Assembly: GCA_019752015.1 (NCBI GenBank)
Contig: JAIEMQ010000028.1
Coordinates: 62,001 to 126,000, forward strand
Origin: Cyanobacteriota bacterium
Lineage (GTDB): Bacteria; Acidobacteriota; Vicinamibacteria; Vicinamibacterales; UBA2999
DNA: 64,000 bases
Direction of reading: 5' to 3'
Position 1 is the stretch's first letter. Every line of letters starts with the position of its first letter. This document shows positions 15,799-25,800 of the stretch, piece by piece. The position numbers were made by a program, and so were the translations under genes. The notes beneath the pieces are model-generated. The model saw nothing but the letters and a program-made list of their open reading frames with translations. It was not told where the DNA came from and did no database searches.

Positions 15799-17097
15799 AT
15801 GAGAATCGTGGCTCTGTCCGTCGTTCTCGCTTCGGTGTCGCTCTCCGCGGGGAATTCGGCGCCGCCGGCGCCGCTCGCGTGCGAAGCGCTGTCGCAGACC
15901 ACGCTGCAAGGTGGTCAGGTGCTGTCGTCCGAATCCATAGCAGCCGGAGCGTTCGTGCCTCCCGGCGCGACCAACCCGAACGCGGGCGCGGCGTACAAGA
16001 CGGTGCCGGCGTTTTGTCGCGTGACGTTGCGACTGACGCCCTCCACTGATTCAGACATTCGCGTCGAGGTCTGGCTGCCGCAGGCTGGATGGAATCGCAA
16101 GCTGCAAGTGTCCGGCAACGGTGGATTGGGCGGAGCGATTCCGTATGCGGCGATGGCCGCGTCAGTGAGAGCGGGATACGCAGCCGCGGGGACTGATACC
16201 GGCCACGTCGGCGGCAATGCCGACTTCGTGGCCGGACATCCCGAAAAGCTCGTGGACTTCGGGCATCGAGCGATCCATGAAACGACCGTGACCGCAAAGG
16301 CGATCACCGCCGCGCATTACGACGCGCGTCCGGCCCGCGCCTACTTCAACTCCTGCTCCACGGGTGGACGGCAGGCGCTGATCGAAGCGCAGCTTTATCC
16401 GGAGGACTTCGACGGTATCGTCGCCGGCGATCCGTCGTGGGATCAGATGCGGCTCTACGCGGCGCGCGTCTGGTTGAACACGTATGTCAACCGCACGCCC
16501 GCGGCAGTGATTCCTCCAGCCAAGTATTCGATGATTCACGAGGCGGTCCTCGCGAAGTGCGATGCAATCGATCGCGTGAAGGACGGCGTCATCGAGGATC
16601 CGTCGAAGTGCGCATTCGACTTCGCGGCCTTGACCTGCAGTGGAGAGGACCGCGCCGATTGCCTGACGAAGGATCAGGTCGAGACCGCGAGCGCCATGAC
16701 GCGCCCGATCCGGGATCCGAAGAGCGGCGCCGTGCTGCACCCGGGCCGCTACTATCCGGGCTCCGAGCTCGGATGGGGCGGCGTGGCCGGCCCTGCGCCG
16801 TCGGGCGAATCACATGAAGGCATGCGGAAGATCGTGTTCACGCCCGACTGGGAGGTCGGGCTGTTCATGGTGCCCGGAATGGGCCACTGCCAGGGCGGGC
16901 CAGGAACCGATGTCTTCGACAAAGTCGCCGCGCTCGATCGGTGGGTCGAAAGCGGAACCAGACCGCAATCGATCGAAGCCTCGCACCTGACCAACGGCGT
17001 CGTCGATCGCACGCGTCCGCTGTGCGCGTATCCAACGACGGCGCGCTATATCGGCACCGGCAGTACGGATGACGCGAAGAACTTTCGCTGTCAGTAA
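15799..17097 (+). CDS. Tannase/feruloyl-esterase family protein lacking the catalytic-Asp segment
   Basis: A 432-aa secreted protein (signal peptide to about residue 20). The nucleophile elbow NSCSTGGRQA places Ser at 187 and its partner Cys at 186; GMGHCQGG places His at 363 and Cys at 364, the CS...HC pair linked by a disulfide in this family. Family members are usually 520-560 aa. Between TPDWE and VGLFMVPG (about 16850) the expected stretch with the GGKLI-HGxxD catalytic Asp is absent, an in-frame loss of about 90 residues. The protein is probably inactive as an esterase. Confidence 0.85.
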   Translation: MRIVALSVVLASVSLSAGNSAPPAPLACEALSQTTLQGGQVLSSESIAAGAFVPPGATNPNAGAAYKTVPAFCRVTLRLTPSTDSDIRVEVWLPQAGWNRKLQVSGNGGLGGAIPYAAMAASVRAGYAAAGTDTGHVGGNADFVAGHPEKLVDFGHRAIHETTVTAKAITAAHYDARPARAYFNSCSTGGRQALIEAQLYPEDFDGIVAGDPSWDQMRLYAARVWLNTYVNRTPAAVIPPAKYSMIHEAVLAKCDAIDRVKDGVIEDPSKCAFDFAALTCSGEDRADCLTKDQVETASAMTRPIRDPKSGAVLHPGRYYPGSELGWGGVAGPAPSGESHEGMRKIVFTPDWEVGLFMVPGMGHCQGGPGTDVFDKVAALDRWVESGTRPQSIEASHLTNGVVDRTRPLCAYPTTARYIGTGSTDDAKNFRCQ

Positions 17098-17105
17098 CGG
17101 CGCTA

Positions 17106-17783
17106 TTACGGCCAGCGCAACCAGCCAGGCGGAACGTTCGCGCGGCGCGCTTCTTCTCGCAGCCGCTCGATCGACGCACGATCGTTGTCGATGTCCGCCT
17201 TCACTCTCGCGCGTTCAGCCGTGGCCTGTTGATACGCCTTTTCGGCTCTGGTGAAAATATCCGAGGTCGAGTACCTCGCATTCTCGGCGGCCTGATCGGT
17301 CATGGAGACCTGCTTCTCGGCGGCTTTCAGCCGTTCCAGATTGCTCTCGAGACGAGTTTCGATCGTGCGCATCTCGTTTGTCCACCACGCTTCGTTGTGA
17401 CCGCCAAATGTGGGCTCGGAGTAAACCGGCGCAGCGGGCGCTGCCGGTGCTGATGGTGGCGGAGCGGGCGAAGGAGGCGGGTCGGGCGCGAGTGGCGCTT
17501 CGCCACCGCTCGATGCCGCGGGTGTTCGCATCACGGAGTTGAGGTCCACGGGACGCACGGCCGGCAGGCCTTTTTCGATCTTCGCGAAGGCCTCTTCCTT
17601 CGCCTTCATGTCGGCGATCAACGCTTCCGCGCGTGCCGCGGCGTCACTGTCACTTGCTGCCGGCGCGGCCGCCGGCGCTGCGGCCGGCTCCTCCGCCTGA
17701 GGAGCCGGCCGGGCGGGCCTGGCAGGCGGTGGAGCCGAACAACCGGCGATCAGTACGACAACGACAAGCGAAACACGTTGCAT
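17106..17783 (-). CDS. Lipoprotein with Pro/Ala linker and coiled coil
   Basis: A 225-aa protein from ATG 17783 with lipobox VLIAGC. A Pro/Ala-rich stretch follows, then a helical segment EALIADMKAKEEAFAKIEKG, a second Pro-rich spacer, and a C-terminal coiled coil (about 130-215) containing IETRLESNLERLKAAEKQVS and ERARVKADIDNDRASIERLR. It ends with GWLRWP. No family is recognised; the architecture suggests a periplasmic spacer or envelope-binding protein. It lies 29 bp downstream of the large subtilase and may be co-transcribed with it. Confidence 0.7.
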   Translation of the reverse strand: MQRVSLVVVVLIAGCSAPPPARPARPAPQAEEPAAAPAAAPAASDSDAAARAEALIADMKAKEEAFAKIEKGLPAVRPVDLNSVMRTPAASSGGEAPLAPDPPPSPAPPPSAPAAPAAPVYSEPTFGGHNEAWWTNEMRTIETRLESNLERLKAAEKQVSMTDQAAENARYSTSDIFTRAEKAYQQATAERARVKADIDNDRASIERLREEARRANVPPGWLRWP

Positions 17784-17812
17784 GGCACCTCGCGAAAGCC
17801 AGGTGCAGCTTA

Positions 17813-20800
17813 CTACGGCGCCACCGTGATGGTGGCGCTCGTCGCCAGCTTCCCGTAACCGTTGTTCGCGAAGAAGCGGATGTTGTAAGTCCCCGGCGTC
17901 GCCGGCGCCGTGAACTGCAGCGAGGCATTGGTCAGTCCTGATGACGGGACGGTGTTCTGGCCGTTCAGGTATTTCCAGCTCAGCTGACCACCCATGTCCT
18001 GACCCGAAACCGCATAGAGGCCGACCCAATCCGCGGGATTGCCCGGGCCGTTGCTCACGGTAAAGCTGATGACGCCGCCGGGTTGGACGTTCGGCGTCGA
18101 GACGTTGACCGCCGGACCGGCCGGTCCATCGTCATTGATGATCGTGCCCACACCCTGCGCATCGGCGATCGCGGCGTTGATCGCATTCGACAGGTTGACG
18201 GTGAAGGTCTCGTTCGGCTCGACGGTCATGTCGCCGTTGATCGTCACGCTGATCGTCTGCGTCGCCACCGACGGCGCGAACGTCAACGTGCCGCTGGCGG
18301 CCACGTTGTCGTTGCCGCCGGTCGTCGCGGTGCCGTTGGCAGTGGAGTAGTCGACCGTCACGGTTTGCGACGCGTTGACCGGCGAGAGCGTGACGGTAAA
18401 CGTCGCGACCGTCGTCCCGCTGTTGCCTTCGGTGACGCTGACGTCGTTGATCGTCAGCGCCGGTCCGTTGGCGACCGAAATCGCGCTGCTGCGAGCGATC
18501 CGGTTATACGAGTCGCTGGTGAACAGGCGGATGTCGTAGGAACCAGCCGTCATCGGCGCCGTGAACTGCAGCGTCGTGTTCGCAATGCCGCTGCCTGGCG
18601 CGCTCTTCGTCCCGTTCAAGTACACCCAGTAGACGTGACCGGTGTCGGGCGAGCTGAGCGGGACGAGCGAGACCCAGTCGGTCGGGTTCGCCGGACCATT
18701 CGCGATCGTAAAGCTGATCGAGCCACCGGGCGTCACATTCGGCGTGTTGACCGTGATCGATGGACCGGTCGGCCCATCGTCGTTGGCAATCGTGCCGACG
18801 CCCTGCGTATCGGAGATCGTCGCGTTGGCCGCGCCCGAGAGGTTCACGGTGAAGGTCTCGTTGGCTTCGTTCGTGGTGTCGCCATTCACCGTCACGCTGA
18901 TCGTTTGCGTGGCGACCGACGGCGCGAAGGTCAGCGACCCGCTCGCCGCAACGTAGTCGCTGCCGGCCGTCGCGGATCCATTCGCGGTGCTGTAATTCAC
19001 GGTCACGGTTTGCGACGCATTCACCGGCGATAGGGTGACGGTAAACGTCGCGACCGTCGTACCGGCGTTGCCTTCGGTGACGCTGACATCGTTGATGCTG
19101 AGCGCCGGGCCGGAGGCCACCGTGACCGGGCTGCTGCGCGCGATGCGGTTGGCCGAATCGTTGGTGAACAGCCGGATGTCGTAGCTGCCCGGTGTCTGCG
19201 GCGCGGTGAACTGCAGCGTCGCATTGGCGAGGCCGCTGGCGGGCGCCGACTTGGTGCCGTTGAGATACAGCCAGTCGATCCTGCCGCTGTCGTCCGCGGC
19301 CGCCGGCACGAGCGCGACCCAGTCGCGCGGATTCGCCGGACCGTTGCTGACCGAGAAGCTGATCGCGCCGCCAGGCGCGACCGACGGCGTGTTGATCGTG
19401 ATCGCCGGACCGGCCGGCGCGTCGTCGTTGATGATGGTGCCCACGCCCTGCGCGTCGGCGATCGTGGCGTTGGCCGCGCCTGAAAGGTTGACCGTGAACG
19501 TCTCGTTCACCTCGCTTGCCGTGTCGCCATTCACCGTCACGCTGATCGTCTGCGTCGCAGTGGACGGCGAGAAGGTGAGCGATCCGGTGGCCGCGACGTA
19601 ATCGCTGCCCGCCGTGGCCGTGCCATTTGCCGTCGCGTAGTTGACCGTCACCGTCTGCGATGTATTCACCGGCGACATCGTCACCGTGAACGTCGCCACC
19701 GTCGTGCCGGCATTGCCTTCGTTGATGCTGACGTCATTGATGCTCAGCGACGGACCCGTGGTGACGCTGAAGGGGCTGCTCCGCGCGATGCGGTTGGCCG
19801 AATCGTTGGTGAACAACCGGATGTCATAGCTGCCGGTCGTCTGCGGAGCGGTGAACTGCAGCGTCGCGTTGGTGATGCCGCTGGACGGCGCCGACTTGCT
19901 GCCGTTGAGATACAGCCAGTCGATCCTGCCGCTGTCGTCCGCGGCCGCCGGAACGAGCGCTACCCAGTCGCGTGCGTTGCCCGGACCATTGGAAACAGTG
20001 AAGCTGATCGCGCCACCGGGTGCGACGGTCGGCGTATTGATCGTGACCCCGGGACCGGCCGGCGCATCGTCATTCGTGATCGTGCCGACGCCTTGTCCAT
20101 CGCCGATGGTTGCGTTGGTCGCGCCTGACAGGTTGACGGTGAACGTCTCATTCCCTTCGTTCGACGTATCGCCGTTCACGGTGACGCTGATCGTTTGCGT
20201 CGCCACCGATGGCGCGAAGCTCAGCGTGCCGCTGGCCGCGACATAGTCGCTTCCGGCCGTGGCGGTACCGTTTGCCGTCGCGTAGTTCACGTTTACTGAC
20301 TGTGTGGTGTTGACCGGCGACAGCGTTACGGTGAAGGTCGCGACCGTCGTGCCGCTATTACCCTCGTTGAGCGTGATGTCGTTGATCGACAGCGCCGGGC
20401 CGTTGCCGACGACCACGCCGCCGCTGCGCGCGATGCGGTTATACGTATCGTTCGTGAAGAGCCGGACGTCGTAGGTGCCGGTCGTCATCGGCGCGGTGAA
20501 CTGCAGCGTCGTATTCGCAATGCCGGTGCCGGGCGCCGTCTTGGTGCCGTTCAAATAGAGCCAGTCGATCTTGCCGGTGTCGGGAGCGGATTGCGGCACG
20601 AGCCCGACCCAGTCGGCGGGATTCGCGGGTCCATTGGCGACGTTGAACCGGATGATGCCGCCCGGAGCGACATTCGGAGTCGTGATCGTGACCGCCGGTC
20701 CGGACGGCCCATCGTCATTGGTGATCGTGCCGGTTGCCTGCGCGTCGCCGATCGACGCATTGACGGCGCCGGACAACGTGACCAGGAACGTCTCATCGGG

Positions 20801-22696
20801 TTCCGCCGTGGTGTCGCCCTGGACGGTGACCGAGATCGTTCGCGTCGAGGCCCCCGTGGGGAAGGTCAGCGTGCCTGATGCCGCCGTGTAATCGCTGCCG
20901 GCCGTCGCGGAACCGTTTGACGTCGCGTAGTTCACCGTCACTGCCTGCGACGGATTGGTGGGCGACAACGTCACGGTGAACGTCGCCGTTGCCGTGCCGC
21001 TGCTGCCTTCCGTCACGCTGACGTCGCCGATCGTCAACGTCGGCGATCCACCGGTCGTTACCGTTTCGCTGGTGGCGAGTTTGTAGCGCGGGTTATTCGA
21101 GAAGAGCCGGACGTTGCATTGAACGCCCGGTGTGGCCGGCGCCGTGAACGTGACCGTGGCCGCGCTCATGCCCGACGCAGGTGCGGTCTGGGTATTGTTC
21201 AGGTACTTCCAATCCGTATAGGCCGTGTCGGCCAGCGTTGCCGGGCAGTACAACCCGAGCCAATCGTCGGTGTGGCCCGGTCCGTTTTCGAGCGTCGCCG
21301 TAATGGTGTTGCCGCCGATCGTCGCGTGGAGGCTCGGCACGCATCGCTCGAGCGCATTGGCCACGTTCAACCGTCCGCCGGTGACGGTTTTTCCAGCCAG
21401 GCTCGCGACCGGATCGACGCTCGCCAGCAGCGTTGATTTCAGCGACGCCGTATTCGACGGGCACGCGGACAGCACGAGCGCCGCCGCGCCGGACACGAAC
21501 GGCGCCGACATCGACGTGCCACTGAGGTAACCGTAATTGCTGTCGGGCAACGTCGATAGCGTCGAGTCACCCGGCGCCGCGAGATGAACAGACGCCGCAC
21601 CGTAGTTGGAGTACGACGCGAGCTCGCCGGCATTGGTCACGGCCGCGACGCTGATCACGTTGGGGCTCGCCGAGGATGCCGGATAGTGCGGCGTCACGTC
21701 GTTGTTGGTGCCGTTCGATCCGGCCGCGGCCACGAACAGCATGTCGGCGTTATTGGCCGCGTTGATTTCGTCGGTGAGGGCCTGCGAGAAGTCGCCGCCG
21801 CCCCAGCTCGCATTGAGCACGCGGACGTTGGCGTCGGCGCCGAGCGCGGCCTTGGTGCGAATCGCGAACTCGATCGCTTCGATCGCATCGCTGGTCGTGC
21901 CGGTGCCGGTCGCATCGAGAACCTTGAGGGCCATCAGCGTCGTCGTCCAGTTCACGCCGGTGACGCCGGTGTTGTTATTGCCGACCGCGCCGATGATGCC
22001 GGCGACGTGCGTGCCGTGGCCGCTGTCGTCGGCCGGGATGCACGTGTTGGTCATGGCGTTGAATCCGTGCGTGCCCGCCGCGCAGGTCAGCGTTGCGCCG
22101 CTGATCGTGACCGAGAATTGCCGCGGCGCGGCGAAGACGTTCGCCGCGAGATCGGGATGATTGAAATCGATGCCGGTATCGAGGATGGCGACGACAGTCG
22201 CGCGGGAGCCGGTGGTCACGTCCCATGCGGCAACGGCGCCGATATCGGCGCCGGGTACGCCGGGATGTCCATCGACGTCCTGCCCGGTGTTGTTCAAGCC
22301 CCACAAGCTGCCGAAGGCCGGATCGTTGGGAACCGCGTGAGCGCGAATCACATAATTCGGCTCGACAAACTCGACATCTGGATTGGCGCGCAGTGTCGCG
22401 ATCAACTGGCGAGTGCTGAGCTGGCGTGAACGCAAGTGGCGTGCGCCTCTGCGTCCGACTGCTCGTGACGTCTCGGTTCGGGCCTGGAACTCGGCGCGAT
22501 CGCGCCCAATTCGTCCAGCTTCAGAGCGATAACGGACGATCACTTCGCCGTCCACGACTTCTCGGCCGTCAATCACCTCAATTCGGCGGCCACCCCCAGC
22601 GGGCCGGCCTTGTCCTACGATCGCGTCGGCACCAAGCGTGATCAACGCGAGGGCGAGCGTCAGGGCGACACGATTGATCCGTCGCGACTTCAACAT
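17813..22696 (-). CDS. Large secreted subtilisin-like protease with Calx-beta array
   Basis: A 1627-aa protein from ATG 22696; upstream in-frame sequence is not signal-like. It has a signal peptide, a propeptide (about 35-120, GEVIVRYR and NPDVEFVEPNY) and an S8 domain with Asp173 (DTGIDFNHPDL), His227 (GHGTHVAG) and Ser395 (SGTSMSAP). A Cys-containing sandwich module follows, then five Calx-beta domains (DVSVTEGNSGT...GTITNDDGP) alternating with modules that share NGPxNPxDWVxL, YLNG, TLQFTAP and YDIRLFTND. The Calx-beta domains should bind calcium. Probably an extracellular or surface protease. A divergent paralogue starts at 22889. Confidence 0.92.
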   Translation of the reverse strand: MLKSRRINRVALTLALALITLGADAIVGQGRPAGGGRRIEVIDGREVVDGEVIVRYRSEAGRIGRDRAEFQARTETSRAVGRRGARHLRSRQLSTRQLIATLRANPDVEFVEPNYVIRAHAVPNDPAFGSLWGLNNTGQDVDGHPGVPGADIGAVAAWDVTTGSRATVVAILDTGIDFNHPDLAANVFAAPRQFSVTISGATLTCAAGTHGFNAMTNTCIPADDSGHGTHVAGIIGAVGNNNTGVTGVNWTTTLMALKVLDATGTGTTSDAIEAIEFAIRTKAALGADANVRVLNASWGGGDFSQALTDEINAANNADMLFVAAAGSNGTNNDVTPHYPASSASPNVISVAAVTNAGELASYSNYGAASVHLAAPGDSTLSTLPDSNYGYLSGTSMSAPFVSGAAALVLSACPSNTASLKSTLLASVDPVASLAGKTVTGGRLNVANALERCVPSLHATIGGNTITATLENGPGHTDDWLGLYCPATLADTAYTDWKYLNNTQTAPASGMSAATVTFTAPATPGVQCNVRLFSNNPRYKLATSETVTTGGSPTLTIGDVSVTEGSSGTATATFTVTLSPTNPSQAVTVNYATSNGSATAGSDYTAASGTLTFPTGASTRTISVTVQGDTTAEPDETFLVTLSGAVNASIGDAQATGTITNDDGPSGPAVTITTPNVAPGGIIRFNVANGPANPADWVGLVPQSAPDTGKIDWLYLNGTKTAPGTGIANTTLQFTAPMTTGTYDVRLFTNDTYNRIARSGGVVVGNGPALSINDITLNEGNSGTTVATFTVTLSPVNTTQSVNVNYATANGTATAGSDYVAASGTLSFAPSVATQTISVTVNGDTSNEGNETFTVNLSGATNATIGDGQGVGTITNDDAPAGPGVTINTPTVAPGGAISFTVSNGPGNARDWVALVPAAADDSGRIDWLYLNGSKSAPSSGITNATLQFTAPQTTGSYDIRLFTNDSANRIARSSPFSVTTGPSLSINDVSINEGNAGTTVATFTVTMSPVNTSQTVTVNYATANGTATAGSDYVAATGSLTFSPSTATQTISVTVNGDTASEVNETFTVNLSGAANATIADAQGVGTIINDDAPAGPAITINTPSVAPGGAISFSVSNGPANPRDWVALVPAAADDSGRIDWLYLNGTKSAPASGLANATLQFTAPQTPGSYDIRLFTNDSANRIARSSPVTVASGPALSINDVSVTEGNAGTTVATFTVTLSPVNASQTVTVNYSTANGSATAGSDYVAASGSLTFAPSVATQTISVTVNGDTTNEANETFTVNLSGAANATISDTQGVGTIANDDGPTGPSITVNTPNVTPGGSISFTIANGPANPTDWVSLVPLSSPDTGHVYWVYLNGTKSAPGSGIANTTLQFTAPMTAGSYDIRLFTSDSYNRIARSSAISVANGPALTINDVSVTEGNSGTTVATFTVTLSPVNASQTVTVDYSTANGTATTGGNDNVAASGTLTFAPSVATQTISVTINGDMTVEPNETFTVNLSNAINAAIADAQGVGTIINDDGPAGPAVNVSTPNVQPGGVISFTVSNGPGNPADWVGLYAVSGQDMGGQLSWKYLNGQNTVPSSGLTNASLQFTAPATPGTYNIRFFANNGYGKLATSATITVAP

Positions 22697-22792
22697 GTTC
22701 AACCACTCCACGCTGCCGCCACACTGCAAAGAAGTCGCCAAGAATTGGCAGCAACTTGTCTTCCTCGCAGAGGTTTTTTGTCGCGCGTCGAT

Positions 22793-22825
22793 CGGATTTG
22801 ATTTGCATTTTGTACGGATTTGATT
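22793..22825. promoter_or_regulatory. Direct repeat CGGATTTGATT x2, 22 bp apart, in a divergent promoter region
   Basis: CGGATTTGATT occurs at 22793-22803 and 22815-22825. The 22-bp period is about two helical turns, so a bound dimer or two regulator protomers would lie on one DNA face. The repeats are in the 192-bp gap between the two divergent subtilase genes. Confidence 0.4.
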
Positions 22826-22888
22826 CGCGTCGTTGTGTGCACGCTTGACTGACAGTGCCAAGCAGTCGACACTAGAGATTCCCAATCA

Positions 22889-25800
22889 ATGAACTTCGCG
22901 CGCCGGCCGCTGGCGGTAGCACTCACCGTCGTGTTGGCCCTCCTGACGCTAGTCTCGGAACATCTCTCGACGCAGGGTCAGAGAGGACGCCGCGGCCTGT
23001 CCACGGTGATCGTCGACGGCCGCGAAGCGGTCGAAGGCGAAGTCATCGTTCGCTATCGCGCCGCCGCGGGTGTGGCCGGCCGTCAGCGCGCCGAGTTCGA
23101 AGTCGACAGCGACGAAGTGGAAGCTATCGGCCGCCGCGGAGCGCGTCGCATGCGATCGCGGCGTCTCGGCACGCGCGCCATGTTGCAGGCACTGCGCGCC
23201 AACCCCGACGTTGAGTACGTCGAGCCCAACTACATCATCCGGCTCAATGCGACGCCGAACGATCCGTCATTCCCGAGCCTTTGGGGGTTGTTCAACTCCG
23301 GGCAGACTATTGTCGGCACTGCGGGTGTGATCGGCGCGGACATTGACGCACCGAGCGCGTGGAATTTCACCACCGGCTCGCGCGCCAACGTTGTCGGCGT
23401 GATCGACACCGGCATCTTGTACAACCATCCCGACCTGGCCGCGAACATCTGGACAGCGCCGCGCCCGTTCTCTGTGGTGATTAGCGGCCTTGTCATCAAC
23501 TGCGCCGCCGGCACGCACGGCTTCAACGCGATCAACAACACCTGTAATCCGATGGACGATCACTCGCACGGCACGCACGTCGCCGGCACCATCGGCGCTG
23601 TCGGCAACAACGGCATTGGCGTCGCCGGCGTGAACTGGGTGGCCAGCATGATGGGCCTCAAGTTCCTCAGCGCCAGCGGATCGGGCACGACGTCGGATGC
23701 AATCAAAGCCATTGAATTCGCGATCCAGGCCAAGGCTGCGCTGGGCGTGGACGCGAACGTGAGGGTCCTGTCGAATAGTTGGGGCGGCGGCGGGTATTCG
23801 CTGGCGCTTGGCAATCAGATCGAAGCGGCGAACGGCGCGGACATGTTGTTCGTCGCCGCCGCCGGCAACGACGGCCTCAACAACGACATCTATCCGCACT
23901 ATCCGTCTTCTTACGCGAACAACAACGTCGTGAGCGTGCTGGCGTCGACCAATCGCGATCAGCGCGCGTCGTTTTCGAACTACGGCGTGACCTCGGTGGA
24001 TATTGCCGCGCCGGGATCACAGATCCTCTCGACCGTCCTCAACAACAGCTACGCCTTCTATAGCGGCACGTCGATGGCTACGCCGCACGTCTCCGGTGCG
24101 GCGGCGCTGGTGCTCTCGGCGTGTCCGATGAACACGACGGACTTGAAGAACCTGTTGCTGTCGTCCGTCGACTTGCCGGCATCGCTCTCAGGATGGACGG
24201 CGACCGGCGGCCGTCTTGCTGTCAATAACGCCGTCCAGACCTGCATGGTCGGTATGCCGTCCCTCACGGCTGCCGTCCAGGGAAAGACAGTCACGGCCAC
24301 GCTCAACAACGGCCCTGGCCGCGCCGACGACTTGCTCGGTTTGTTCTGTCCGTCGACGAATCCGGACGCCACGATTGCCGACAGCAAATACCTGAACGGA
24401 TCGACAACGCCGCCCGCGAGCGGATTGTCGGCGGCCACCGTCACGTTGACCGCACCTGCGGGTGGACAGACGTGCCAGGTCCGGATGTTTTCGACGATCA
24501 ACGGCAACCGCGTGAAGCTGGCCACGAGTAATAACGTCCTGATCCCGGTCACGCCGCCGTCGCTGACTGTCAACACACCTTCGGTGAGCGCGGGCGGAAC
24601 GATTAGCGTGTCTGTCGCCGATGGCCCAGGTGGCATCGGCGATTGGGTTGCCTTGTATCAACAGGTGGCCTCTGATACGGCGTATCTGCAGTGGAATTAC
24701 CTGACGGGCACTCATAGCAAGCCTGGGTTGGGCAGGACCGCGGCGACCTTGTCGTTCACGGCGCCGACGACGGCAGGCAGCTACGAGCTTCGTTTGTTTG
24801 CTGACGATGGTTTCCAGCGATTAGCGACGAGCAGCCCCATCGTCGTTGCCGGTCAACCGAGCCTCACGGTCAACGACATCACCGTGACGGAAGGTAGCAG
24901 CGGCTCGACCAACGCGATCTTCACCGTGACGCTGACGCCGGCCGACGCGACGCAGACTGTTACTGTGAATTACGCCACGGCGAACGGCACGGCCACGGCA
25001 GGCAGCGACTACACGCCGGTGAACGGCATGTTGACGTTCCCGCCGTCGGTGACGACGCAAACGATTTCGGTGCCCGTTATCGGTGACGCCGTCGTTGAGC
25101 CGAACGAAACGTTCTATGTGAACTTGTCGAGTGCGGGCAATGCGACGATCGGCGATGCGCAAGGCCTCGCATCGATTCTCACCGATGATTATCCGGCCGG
25201 CGCGACGATCACGGTTCAATCGTCATCGGTCTTGCCCGGTGGAACGATCAACTTTCAGATCGCGAACGGTCCCGGCAACCGCGCCGACTGGATTGGATTC
25301 TTTCCGGCTGCTGCCGCGGACAATGGCTATCAGCAGTGGTTCTATCTGAACGGCCAGAAGACAGCGCCGGTTGTTGGCCTGCCAAACGCGTCGGTGCAAC
25401 TCACCGCGCCGCAAGCCGCGGGCACCTACAACATCCGCCTGTTCGCCAATGATGGTTTCCAGAAGCTCGCCACGAGCCCGGCCATCACCATTGCCGCTCA
25501 GCCGACGCTGACGATCAACGATGTCAGCGTGGCGGAAGGCAACAGCGGCACCGCCACCGCCACGTTTACGGTCACGCTCGCACCGGCTAATACATCGCAG
25601 ACGGTGACCGTTGACTTCGCGACCGCGAACGGCACCGCGACCATCGCCGACAACGATTACGTCGCGACCAATGGCACGCTGACCTTCGCGCCGAATGTCG
25701 ACACGCAGACGATCAACGTGATGGTCACCGGCGACGCGAACAACGAGTCGAATGAAACGTTCGCCGTGAACCTGTCGAACGCGGTCAATGCCGCCGTTGG

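Noticed and set aside
18083-19033. Long plus-strand open frames inside the subtilase gene
   Set aside because: They are antisense shadows of the repeat array, Arg/Asp-rich and with no domain pattern; the minus strand carries five clear Calx-beta domains.
22778-22785. Poly-T tract near 22775 as a terminator
   Set aside because: No stem precedes it in either direction.
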